Positions 1-6,625 are shown, counted from the first letter of the stretch. The stretch: 6,722 bases of DNA from Flavobacteriaceae bacterium (GCA_019090365.1 JAHRWC010000148.1:1-6722); one strand, 5' to 3'. The notes: generated by a model from the letters alone, not told the origin. Program-made: numbers and translations.

Positions 1-462
1 ATTTTTTTCAGCATCATCATACAAAAAGCTAGGTTGTTCAAAATCTGATTGATGGTATGATATATCATCAAAATCTCCTTTTAAATGAAGTCCATCACTG
101 ATATCCATTTCAATGATTTCTTCTAGTTTTTCCAACTCTCTATTTAAAATTTCATTGGTGCTCATTGTATTTTTATGGAAAGCTTCTTTTTTAAATAGCT
201 GCGAAAGTTTTTCACTTACAAGCGTAAAAAACTTAAGTTTAAGTGTCTCTTCTCCTTTTATATGCCCTTCATATTTCTTGTAAAGTTCAATCATTGCATC
301 ATCAATGATACCAGTACTTCTGTACATATTATGAGGAACGATTCCTGTAGTTTCAGCAATATATATTCTATGTTTTACATATGGTTGCAGTTGAGAAACT
401 ATTGATAACACTAGTTTTCCAAATTCTGTATGTTCTCTATCAAAGTCTTGTGCTAGTTTCAT
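1..462 (-). CDS. Unrecognised intracellular protein, N-terminal 154 codons (partial, sigma-70-region-2-like by eye)
   Basis: An open frame starts at an ATG (460-462) and runs without a stop through the left edge, so the C-terminus is missing. The product begins MKLAQDFDREHTEFGKLV and has no signal peptide or membrane segment. It is helical and charged, with a stretch around residues 50-100 (IIDDAMIELYKKY, then LKLKFFTLVSEKLSQLFKKEAFH) whose layout recalls region 2 of ECF sigma factors: an acidic 'DD..IELY' helix followed by a basic 'F..V...L..L..K' helix. That resemblance is inference only; I do not recognise the family with certainty. The last visible part, from about residue 110, is acidic (ELEKLEEIIEMD, GDFDDISYHQ). 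The leader before the ATG contains three AAAT units and no Shine-Dalgarno sequence, as is usual in Bacteroidota. It lies 78 bases downstream of the T9SS type B gene and could be read through from it. Confidence 0.8.
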   Translation of the reverse strand, partial: MKLAQDFDREHTEFGKLVLSIVSQLQPYVKHRIYIAETTGIVPHNMYRSTGIIDDAMIELYKKYEGHIKGEETLKLKFFTLVSEKLSQLFKKEAFHKNTMSTNEILNRELEKLEEIIEMDISDGLHLKGDFDDISYHQSDFEQPSFLYDDAEKN

Positions 463-510
463 AATTTATTTATTTATATCGTGAAGATAAATGAATATGA
501 AAACACTTAA

Positions 511-537
511 AATGATAAATATCAATTATAAATCATT
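511..537. repeat. Weak imperfect inverted repeat in the 78-base gap (463-540)
   Basis: The arms AATGAT and ATCATT pair perfectly, and three more base pairs form inside after a 2-base mismatch. The element begins three bases beyond the stop codon of the T9SS type B gene (541-543). It might act as a weak hairpin at the end of that transcript, but it is almost all A/T and has no clean U-tract, so it is not a convincing intrinsic terminator. The rest of the gap shows only TATCTTCA (rc of 482-489), a poor match to the Bacteroidota -7 box, upstream of the next gene. Confidence 0.25.
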
Positions 538-540
538 AAG

Positions 541-2865
541 CTATCTTATTAATGAAAAGTGACCTTTAAAAGATTTTCCTGATTGTGTAGTAATTAAATA
601 CCAATAATCATTTGAAGGCATTGCTTTACCTCTATAGGTTCCATCCCAACCATTTCCTGAAACGAATCGGCTTGAAAGTATTTTTCCGTAGCGATCAAAA
701 ATCACAATCTTTACATCTGAATTAAATTGTTGATTAACTCCATCAACTACCCATGTGTCATGATAACCATCGTTGTTGGGTGTAAAGAATTTTGGGATTC
801 CTATAACGGCAATTTCTCTTACTAAAATACCACAGCCCCTTTTGTCTTTTATGTATAAAGTATGAAATCCTGAAGGAACATTTGTAAACACATTATTATT
901 GCTAAAAGAACTCGGATTGTTTAATGAATACTGATAGATACCCTCTTCTTCAGCTATAATAGTAACAGTATTATTCAGTATTCCATCTTCAATAATAATC
1001 TCAAGAATTTCAACAGGTTCTGCAGGTTCTACAATTATTGTACGCGTAGATTGACACCCCACTTGCGAAGTAACATTTACAGTATAATTTCCAGATTCGT
1101 TAATACTAATAGTTTCGGTAGAATTAGTTAATTGCGTACCATCTTTAAACCATTCATATATAAATTGAGATTCAACACCTTGTAGCAATCCTGCTTCAAT
1201 TTGAATACTTTCTGGAAACAACTCTACACAGTAAAAAACTGACTCATCTTGTTTTAAGATTGGCAATGCTAATACATTTAATTGTACAGAAGCTATAGCA
1301 AAACATTGATTATTATTAATCACTTTACAGTAAATAATTTGCGAATTTTCTATTGAATTTATAAAAGGTGAACTCAATGCATTCACTTCATTAAAAGCGT
1401 CTTCTTCTGTTTCATAATAATATACTTCGGAATTGATAGGGATTTGACTTTCAATTTCAGCTGTAATATCATTTAAATTAAAACTTGTAACCCCGTCATA
1501 ATCATCATCACATTGACTCATACTAGGCACATCAATAGTTTCAGAAGAAATATCTAGCATTACTTCAGCGATTGAAAAACATCCTGATTGACTTATTACT
1601 CTAGCAAAAACAATTTGTAAAAGACTCGTATTTTCAAAATAATCAGAATCTTGAATTGCATTTATATCTGATTGTGCCTCTGGTTCTGAAAGAAAAAAAT
1701 CACTTACCTGAAGGTTAGGATTTCCATTCGTAATTAAAGAAGCTGCATTGTAAAGATTATAGAAAGTAAGTCCGTCAAGGTTTTGATCACATTCAATCAA
1801 TACTGTGTTTGAAACATTCGGATTTGTATCATATTCAATTAAAACTTCCCCCTTTGAAACACAGTTATTATCCAAAGTAACTTCTACTTCATATAAACCT
1901 TCATCACTTACCGTTAATAAAGCATTCATTTCAGAAGGCATTAACACTCCATCTTTATACCATATAAATGAGCTTGCTCCTATTTGATCAGCATCTAATT
2001 GCAGTGTTTCCGTTCCACAGAGTGCATTTCCAGTAGCTATTAATCTATCCGCGCCTAAATCTGTTGTTAATTGAAAACTTCCAGCTTCTAAGAATACAGC
2101 TGAGTCGTAACGATAATTTTGTTCATCAGCAATGACTAATTTAATATGATAAGTTTCATTAGGTATAACATTAGCAATAGCTGACATCACTTTAGTTTGC
2201 CCATTAAAATTAATAGGGACATTTGTTCCATTAAAACTTTCAAAATAGGTTTCATTGATTGCAGAGCAAGAACCTGGAATCTCAGGATGTACCGTGGTTA
2301 CCTTAACTGGTGTTTGTGTATTAGGTACCAACGCAATATTGGTATACTGTTGCGAATTAATTGGGCGTATAAGAAAACCAAATAAATCTGAATAAATACA
2401 CGTACTATTACTTCCTTCTTGATATTCTTCGGAAGCAAATAAATATCGAAAACTTATTTGTGAAGCAGATGAAGTAAAATCAAATTCAATAATAGTAGCA
2501 TTTATTGTATTGCTTTCATTTAGTATATTCTCCAAATCTGAATCTCCTCCCCAATTAGCAGCATCATCATCACTTAATGTTGAGTTTGGTCCTACTGTAT
2601 TACTTAATTTTCCTGTACTTAACACAATTCCCTCTTCAAATGGAAAAGTTGTCCCAGAAGCATTAAAATACCCGAAACTCTTATCTTGAACACCAAAATC
2701 TCCACCAATTGAATTAGTTACTTGAATATTTTCTATACAGTTGCTGTCTATTAAAATTTCTTCGATTAATTCTTGAGAAGAATAGCTTTGACTATCCACC
2801 TGAATATTTTGTGAAAAACACACAGTTTGAATAGAAACTATAATAAATAAAAGGAATCTTCTCAT
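541..2865 (-). CDS. Secreted choice-of-anchor L / Ig-like domain protein with T9SS type B (gliding-motility-type) sorting domain
   Basis: A 774-residue protein exported through Sec and then the type IX system. Residues 1-18 are a signal peptide (MRRFLLFIIVSIQTVCFS, then Q19). Residues about 28-266 match the choice-of-anchor L domain: GGDFGVQDKSFGYF, the GIVLSTG motif and the F.YLFASEEY motif. Then come an Ig-like domain (270-345, C283 and C335, WYKDG), two tandem repeats of about 92 residues (358-440 and 451-532, each with a CD...DG..F.NL motif and a C-F pair near the end), a second Ig-like domain (540-612, WFKDG, C546 and C604) and a SprB-like module ending IKDKRGCG (618-689). Residues 690-774 are the type B sorting domain (FFTPNNDGYHDTW, I.IFDRYGK, GNGWDG.Y.G, ending KGHFSLIR). 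It is complete. The choice of ATG at 2863-2865 is fixed by the signal peptide. The likely role is cell-surface or extracellular binding or adhesion; no catalytic motif is seen. The ligand is unknown. Confidence 0.93.
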   Translation of the reverse strand: MRRFLLFIIVSIQTVCFSQNIQVDSQSYSSQELIEEILIDSNCIENIQVTNSIGGDFGVQDKSFGYFNASGTTFPFEEGIVLSTGKLSNTVGPNSTLSDDDAANWGGDSDLENILNESNTINATIIEFDFTSSASQISFRYLFASEEYQEGSNSTCIYSDLFGFLIRPINSQQYTNIALVPNTQTPVKVTTVHPEIPGSCSAINETYFESFNGTNVPINFNGQTKVMSAIANVIPNETYHIKLVIADEQNYRYDSAVFLEAGSFQLTTDLGADRLIATGNALCGTETLQLDADQIGASSFIWYKDGVLMPSEMNALLTVSDEGLYEVEVTLDNNCVSKGEVLIEYDTNPNVSNTVLIECDQNLDGLTFYNLYNAASLITNGNPNLQVSDFFLSEPEAQSDINAIQDSDYFENTSLLQIVFARVISQSGCFSIAEVMLDISSETIDVPSMSQCDDDYDGVTSFNLNDITAEIESQIPINSEVYYYETEEDAFNEVNALSSPFINSIENSQIIYCKVINNNQCFAIASVQLNVLALPILKQDESVFYCVELFPESIQIEAGLLQGVESQFIYEWFKDGTQLTNSTETISINESGNYTVNVTSQVGCQSTRTIIVEPAEPVEILEIIIEDGILNNTVTIIAEEEGIYQYSLNNPSSFSNNNVFTNVPSGFHTLYIKDKRGCGILVREIAVIGIPKFFTPNNDGYHDTWVVDGVNQQFNSDVKIVIFDRYGKILSSRFVSGNGWDGTYRGKAMPSNDYWYLITTQSGKSFKGHFSLIR
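1270..1791 (-). repeat. Two tandem protein repeats (about 92 residues each) inside the type B T9SS protein
   Basis: Residues 358-440 and 451-532 of the 774-residue protein align with each other. Both open with an acidic CD-rich motif (ECDQNLDGLTFYNL and QCDDDYDGVTSFNL) and close with a Cys-Phe pair (VISQSGCFSIAEVML and VINNNQCFAIASVQL). The offset is 92-93 residues. The D.D.DG-like acidic loops suggest calcium binding, by analogy with other extracellular repeats; this is inference. The repeats are diverged at DNA level, so they are old duplications rather than a recombination-prone tandem array. Confidence 0.7.
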
Positions 2866-2882
2866 ACCATTTTGACAGAATA

Positions 2883-2890
2883 CAAAATTA
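2883..2890 (-). promoter_or_regulatory. Promoter -7-like box before the type B T9SS gene
   Basis: The reverse strand reads TAATTTTG, an exact match to the Bacteroidota -7 pattern TAnnTTTG, in the 34-base gap between the glycosylase stop and the start codon at 2865. A TTG lies 26 bases further upstream, which is longer than the usual spacing, so only the -7 half is good. If used, it would give the secreted protein its own transcript with a leader of about ten bases, separate from the helicase-glycosylase pair. A TAnnTTTG match can occur by chance in DNA this rich in A and T. Confidence 0.35.
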
Positions 2891-2899
2891 TAAAATATA

Positions 2900-3472
2900 T
2901 CACTTTAATATACTATCAATAGATTCTTTTAATGATGGTAAAACATCGCTTTTAAACCATTCATTTTTTGCTTGCCAAATATTATTTCTAGGTGAAGGAT
3001 GTGGCAATACAAAATATTCTGGTAAATAGTTTTTAAATTCTTTAACTGTCTGTGTAAGTGTTTTTTGAGACCTGTTACCTAAATAATAATCTTGAGCGTA
3101 TTTACCAATTAAAATGATTAGTTCAACTTGTTTTAAATGAGATAATAATGGATTGTGCCATAAAGGTGCACATTCTTTCCTTGGAGGTAAATCTCCAGAC
3201 TTTCCTTTTCCAGGATAACAAAACCCCATAGGAATTAATGCAAAAATCTCAGGATTATAAAAGGCCTCTTTATCAACATGCAACCAAGTACGTAAATTAT
3301 CCCCGCTTTTATCTTCCCAAGGAACTCCACTTTTATGAACAACTGTACCAGGAGCTTGACCTATAATTACTATTTTACTTTTTGGATGTGCTGCAAACAC
3401 AGGGTTTGGGCCTAAATCTAAATTAGGCATACAAATATCACAGGATTTTATTTTTGAAATAAGTTCTTTCAA
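2900..3472 (-). CDS. Uracil-DNA glycosylase superfamily protein with four iron-sulfur-type cysteines
   Basis: A 190-residue cytoplasmic protein of the uracil-DNA glycosylase superfamily, expected to cut damaged bases such as uracil from DNA and start base-excision repair. Motif 1 is GQAPG (38-42), followed by the subfamily signature PWEDKSGDNLR (51-61). Motif 2 is HPSPRNN (158-164). The cysteines C11-x2-C14 and C85-x15-C101 match the [4Fe-4S] ligand pattern of family 4 enzymes. Motif 1 has Gln where family 4 usually has Glu, so the exact family and substrate are uncertain. The start is TTG (3470-3472): an in-frame stop lies at 3482-3484, no ATG or GTG lies between, and the next Met (residue 15) would remove C11 and C14. 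The start is 2 bases after the helicase stop and has no Shine-Dalgarno site, so translational coupling is likely. Length is normal for this subfamily. Confidence 0.9.
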   Translation of the reverse strand: MKELISKIKSCDICMPNLDLGPNPVFAAHPKSKIVIIGQAPGTVVHKSGVPWEDKSGDNLRTWLHVDKEAFYNPEIFALIPMGFCYPGKGKSGDLPPRKECAPLWHNPLLSHLKQVELIILIGKYAQDYYLGNRSQKTLTQTVKEFKNYLPEYFVLPHPSPRNNIWQAKNEWFKSDVLPSLKESIDSILK

Positions 3473-3474
3473 TA

Positions 3475-4785
3475 CTATACTTTATATACGCGCACTTTTC
3501 TTGATTTAATTCTTTCGTTATTGAGTGATTTAATTAAACCATCAACTTTAGTTGAATCTACAGCAACAAAAGCACAATCTTGTTTCAATTCAATAATTCC
3601 TAAGTCGTCTTTTGATATATTTCCTTTCTTAAAAAAGAAACCAGCAATATCACCTTTTGAAATTTTATCTTTTCTTCCTCCGGAAATAAATAGTGTTTTC
3701 CACTTTAAAGCCTTTGGTAATGGCTTTTTTTGTAACCTTTCTGTCTCAATTGTCTCTATATATTCTGGTAAAGATTCTTCTTTCCATTGCAAAACATAAG
3801 CCGTACCATTTGAATTCATTCTGGCAGTTCTTCCATTTCTATGTGTGAATTCATGGGCTTTTAAAGGTAATTGATAATGAATTATATACTGAATCTCAGG
3901 AACATCAATACCACGTGCTGCTAAATCGGTTGCAAGAAGAATTTGATGCGTACCATTTCTAAATTTAATTAGAGCTCTCTCACGATCTTTTTGATCCATT
4001 CCTCCATAGAAACAACCATGAGCAATATAGTTTTCAGTTAGATAATCACTTAGCCAATTTATCGTGTCCTTATAATTACAAAATATAATACAAGGTTGAT
4101 TTCCTATATGACATAGAAGTTGAACTAAAGTTTCTAATTTGTCTTTATCATTAGATATTACTGAATTTAATTGCAGGTTAGTATTCTCATCTTCAAGAAA
4201 ATCAACAGTAACAGGGTTAACAAGATCAACAAAATTAGGTATTTCCACCCCTTGAGTAGCGGAAGTTAAAATGCGATTGTCTAAAGCTGAGAGTCCTTTA
4301 ACAATAGTTCTCATAGCACCTTCAAAACCGATTTCTAATGATTTATCAAATTCATCTAATACTAGAGTTTTAATAGTTTTAGATGAGACAGTTTTTCTTT
4401 TAATATGATCTGATATTCTTCCAGGTGTACCCACGACAACAGTTGGCGTATGGTTTAATTCATTTAAATCTTTTGCAAAAGGTCTTCCTCCGTACAAAGC
4501 ATTCACTTTAATTCCTGCACCCATGCTTCGTATTACTTGTTCTATTTGAAGCGCTAATTCTCTTGTAGGTACAATTATTAATACTTGAACTTCTTCAATA
4601 CTTGGATCTAAACCTTCAATAATTGGCAATAGAAATGCCAAAGTTTTTCCTGTTCCTGTTGGGGAAAGCAATACAATATTAGATGTAGAACTAATAGCTA
4701 AAGTAGCCTGTTCCTGCATCTCATTAAGTTTTTCAATCCCTAATTTTGAAAGTATTTCCTTTTGTTTTTTAAACGCTTTTTGCAT
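3475..4785 (-). CDS. DEAD-box-type RNA helicase (DEFD variant) with DbpA-like RNA-binding C-terminus
   Basis: A 436-residue ATP-dependent RNA helicase. In order: degenerate Q motif (LNEMQ, Q24), Walker A SPTGTGKT (41-48), PTRELA (73-78), GG (99-100), TPGR (120-123), motif II DEFD (144-147), SAT (175-177), IIFCN (233-237), ATDLAARGID (285-294) and motif VI HRNGRTAR (315-322). Residues 363-436 (LFISGGRKDKISKGDIAGFF to KSRKVRVYKV) fit the DbpA RNA-binding domain, which in E. coli DbpA binds 23S rRNA hairpin 92; a role in 50S ribosome assembly is therefore inferred. Oddities: Phe replaces Ala in motif II, and the N-terminus before Walker A is shorter than usual, so the conserved upstream aromatic of the Q motif is missing or displaced. 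The ATG at 4783-4785 is the only reasonable start, as an in-frame stop lies at 4804-4806. The gene is followed after 2 bases by the glycosylase. Orthology to dbpA itself is not proven, so no symbol is given. Confidence 0.94.
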   Translation of the reverse strand: MQKAFKKQKEILSKLGIEKLNEMQEQATLAISSTSNIVLLSPTGTGKTLAFLLPIIEGLDPSIEEVQVLIIVPTRELALQIEQVIRSMGAGIKVNALYGGRPFAKDLNELNHTPTVVVGTPGRISDHIKRKTVSSKTIKTLVLDEFDKSLEIGFEGAMRTIVKGLSALDNRILTSATQGVEIPNFVDLVNPVTVDFLEDENTNLQLNSVISNDKDKLETLVQLLCHIGNQPCIIFCNYKDTINWLSDYLTENYIAHGCFYGGMDQKDRERALIKFRNGTHQILLATDLAARGIDVPEIQYIIHYQLPLKAHEFTHRNGRTARMNSNGTAYVLQWKEESLPEYIETIETERLQKKPLPKALKWKTLFISGGRKDKISKGDIAGFFFKKGNISKDDLGIIELKQDCAFVAVDSTKVDGLIKSLNNERIKSRKVRVYKV

Positions 4786-4789
4786 GCAA

Positions 4790-4820
4790 CAAAAGTACTT
4801 TAATTAAAGCTTAAGTTCAA
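4790..4820 (-). promoter_or_regulatory. Bacteroidota-type promoter for the helicase-glycosylase pair
   Basis: The reverse strand has TTG (4818-4820), a 20-base spacer and TACTTTTG (4790-4797), a full match to the TTG / TAnnTTTG housekeeping promoter pattern of Bacteroidota with normal spacing. Only 4 bases separate the -7 box from the ATG at 4785. Transcription would therefore begin at or within a few bases of the start codon, giving a leaderless or nearly leaderless mRNA. The start point itself is inferred, not seen. Confidence 0.6.
4798..4809. repeat. 12-bp perfect palindrome in the promoter spacer
   Basis: CTTTAATTAAAG is its own reverse complement and lies directly upstream of the -7 box of the helicase promoter; the small palindromes AAGCTT and CTTAAG follow at 4807-4815. 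A dimeric regulator could bind here and block the promoter. Palindromes of A and T arise often by chance in such DNA, so an operator role is speculative. Confidence 0.3.
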
Positions 4821-4850
4821 TATAAAATTCTAATACAATATTCAAATTAA

Positions 4851-6539
4851 TTACTCTCGAATTACTTTAACAATAGAACGTTCACTTCCTGCTTGAATTG
4901 AAACAAAATAAATGCCTTTACTTACTGAATTTCCTTTTCCTGAAGTACCATTCCAAGTAATTTTTTGTAACCCAGAAACTGACTCATTTAAAAGGGTAGC
5001 TACTTTATTTCCAAGAACATCAAATACTTCTACAATTGTTTCAGAAGTTGATAACACTTCAAAATCTATGGTTGTAGATTCTTGGAAAGGATTAGGGTAT
5101 GATGAAACGTTATTTGTATTTAAAACAACATCATTACTACTTAAAATTCCGAAGGGAGAAATACGCGAATAATACACATCTTGTCCGCCATTAATCGTAT
5201 TAGCCCATGCTAAATGTGCAAAGTCATTATCTGAAACCATATCGTAATAATCACCCATTTTATTTTGTTGAGGATAACCAATAGAAGGGTCGAATTGTTC
5301 AGAAATAGCTAATTCATCAGACCATGTATCACCTTGGTCTTCAGAAAAAGTATAATATAGCACTGAATCAATTGTGTTTGTAGCATCTCTTGTATCTAAC
5401 CAAACCACATCTATTCTACCATTTGGAGCTACAGACATTGTACCAAACCATTGATAATTTGTTTCACTCACATCTGTATTGACTCTTATAGGAGCAGAAA
5501 AAGTTAATCCACCATCTGTACTTTTTGCAAACATTACATCTGCAGGATCACTATTTGAAAACCTTGCAACAGATGCTAATACATAAACATTTCCATTATT
5601 TACTCCACCAGACACATCAACATCAATCCACGCTTGTCCCATTAAACCTTGAGGATTCATAGGTACTGCAACATCTAATTGTCCATCTAAATTTACATTA
5701 TTAACTGAATCAAATGAAACTGGTATACTCGAATCTTTTGCCGTTGTTGATTTGGTTACAATAAAACCAGAACCTCCTTGACCAACAGTATAAAGTGTTC
5801 CATCAGAATCTACTGCTAGGGTTCCCCAAATTGGATCTCCATCCACTGTTACACAATCTTCAAAACTTTGAGATTCGTCTGTAGATCTTGTAAAATTACC
5901 AGTACAAGTTGTAAAAGAAGAATTCCAATAAGAGTAGTTATGTTTATCTCCTTCACCTCCACTACGATCGATTCGCATCCATTGTTTGTCTCCACCAAAA
6001 GCAGGAACTGGAGCTCCCCAATCTTGTCCACCGTCAGAAATAGTATACACGTCACAAGCAAAAGTACCTTGTAAACTGTTATAATATAAATTCCCTTCTG
6101 CATCAAAATCTAATACAGGATCCGACCTAAAAACTCCTGGATTTAATACTCCTGGATTGGTCCATTCATAACCTCCATTTAATGAATATGCATTTCCAGC
6201 TTGTCTGAAATTACTACTAATAACATCAAATTGCCTCCATCCAATTACAATTCTATCTGGATTCGTTGGATCTACAGCAATAGAAGGTTCATTACCGGCG
6301 TCACCAATAATATTATTTCCATTTTCATCAATATTAGCTTGTTCTGTAAAGTAATTAGGAGTTGAAACTGAATAGGCAGGACTACGTTCCATGGTAGATT
6401 TATCTACTTGGACATATTCGTGATCTGGAACTTCATTATGCTGCCCTCTTAAGGCATTAACATCTGTTGTTTGTGCAAAAGAAACAGAAAAACAAAAAAT
6501 AGCAAATAGAGTAGCTTTAAGTGTAGTATTTTTTTTCAT
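4851..6539 (-). CDS. Secreted Asp-box (sialidase-fold) beta-propeller protein with T9SS type A sorting domain
   Basis: A complete 562-residue exported protein. Residues 1-22 form a signal peptide (MKKNTTLKATLFAIFCFSVSFA, cleavage before Q23). The body, about 80-465, opens with NEPSIAVDPTNPDRIVIGW, typical of sialidase-like six-bladed propellers, and carries five full or degenerate Asp boxes (SxDxGxxW): SLNGGYEW (119-126), ISDGGQDW (167-174), STDESQSF (219-226), STDGGLTF (340-347) and SEDQGDTW (399-406). VVWLDTRDA (378-386) is another typical blade strand. Residues 479-562 are the type A sorting domain (SSYPNPFQESTTI, VEVFDVLGNKV, KGIYFVSI, ending IVKVIRE), normally removed when the protein is exported and anchored or released. 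I cannot see the FRIP arginine motif of true sialidases, so enzymatic activity should not be assumed; it may be a binding or structural propeller. The gene stands alone, 65 bases before the helicase. The first codons contain a run of eight A. Confidence 0.92.
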   Translation of the reverse strand: MKKNTTLKATLFAIFCFSVSFAQTTDVNALRGQHNEVPDHEYVQVDKSTMERSPAYSVSTPNYFTEQANIDENGNNIIGDAGNEPSIAVDPTNPDRIVIGWRQFDVISSNFRQAGNAYSLNGGYEWTNPGVLNPGVFRSDPVLDFDAEGNLYYNSLQGTFACDVYTISDGGQDWGAPVPAFGGDKQWMRIDRSGGEGDKHNYSYWNSSFTTCTGNFTRSTDESQSFEDCVTVDGDPIWGTLAVDSDGTLYTVGQGGSGFIVTKSTTAKDSSIPVSFDSVNNVNLDGQLDVAVPMNPQGLMGQAWIDVDVSGGVNNGNVYVLASVARFSNSDPADVMFAKSTDGGLTFSAPIRVNTDVSETNYQWFGTMSVAPNGRIDVVWLDTRDATNTIDSVLYYTFSEDQGDTWSDELAISEQFDPSIGYPQQNKMGDYYDMVSDNDFAHLAWANTINGGQDVYYSRISPFGILSSNDVVLNTNNVSSYPNPFQESTTIDFEVLSTSETIVEVFDVLGNKVATLLNESVSGLQKITWNGTSGKGNSVSKGIYFVSIQAGSERSIVKVIRE

Positions 6540-6557
6540 AGCATTGAATTTAAATGA

Positions 6558-6581
6558 TTATACAAATAGCAATTTGTATAA
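6558..6581. repeat. 10-bp perfect inverted repeat upstream of the beta-propeller gene
   Basis: The arms TTATACAAAT (6558-6567) and ATTTGTATAA (6572-6581) are exact reverse complements around the 4-base loop AGCA. The repeat is 18 bases upstream of the propeller start codon. On the reverse strand its arm supplies TATTTG, 18 bases downstream of a TTG, a partial match to a Bacteroidota promoter, so the repeat may overlap the promoter. It could be an operator or an RNA hairpin in the leader. A 10-bp perfect match is longer than expected by chance over so short a gap, but both arms are nearly all A/T. Confidence 0.5.
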
Positions 6582-6625
6582 AAATACAATTTTCATTGAA
6601 TCATATCTATAATTAAATATTAAAT

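Noticed and set aside
464..478. Three AAAT units before the start of the left-edge gene as a variable repeat
   Set aside because: Only three imperfect-context copies; A-rich leaders are normal for Bacteroidota translation starts.
1270..1791. CRISPR or DNA-level tandem array
   Set aside because: The repeat exists only at protein level, with a period of about 92 codons and diverged DNA; no spacers or short direct repeats are present anywhere in the window.
1805..2385. Short plus-strand open frames (1805-1987 and 2197-2385)
   Set aside because: Antisense to the choice-of-anchor L protein, with no promoter-like site or recognisable domain; they are by-products of coding sequence on the other strand.
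3521..3799. 92-codon plus-strand open frame antisense to the helicase C-terminus
   Set aside because: It overlaps the conserved DbpA-like domain on the opposite strand and has no motif of its own.
4912..5172. 86-codon plus-strand open frame antisense to the type A sorting domain
   Set aside because: Shadow of the conserved sorting domain; no start signal or domain.
5849..6106. 85-codon open frame on the minus strand within the propeller gene
   Set aside because: It lies wholly inside the well-supported propeller gene in another frame; its composition is low-complexity and shows no family motif.
6529..6536. Run of eight A (coding strand) in codons 2-4 of the propeller gene as a phase-variation tract
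   Set aside because: The run comes from Lys codons in a signal peptide in A/T-rich DNA; eight bases is common here and there is no sign of an alternative frame that would make switching likely.
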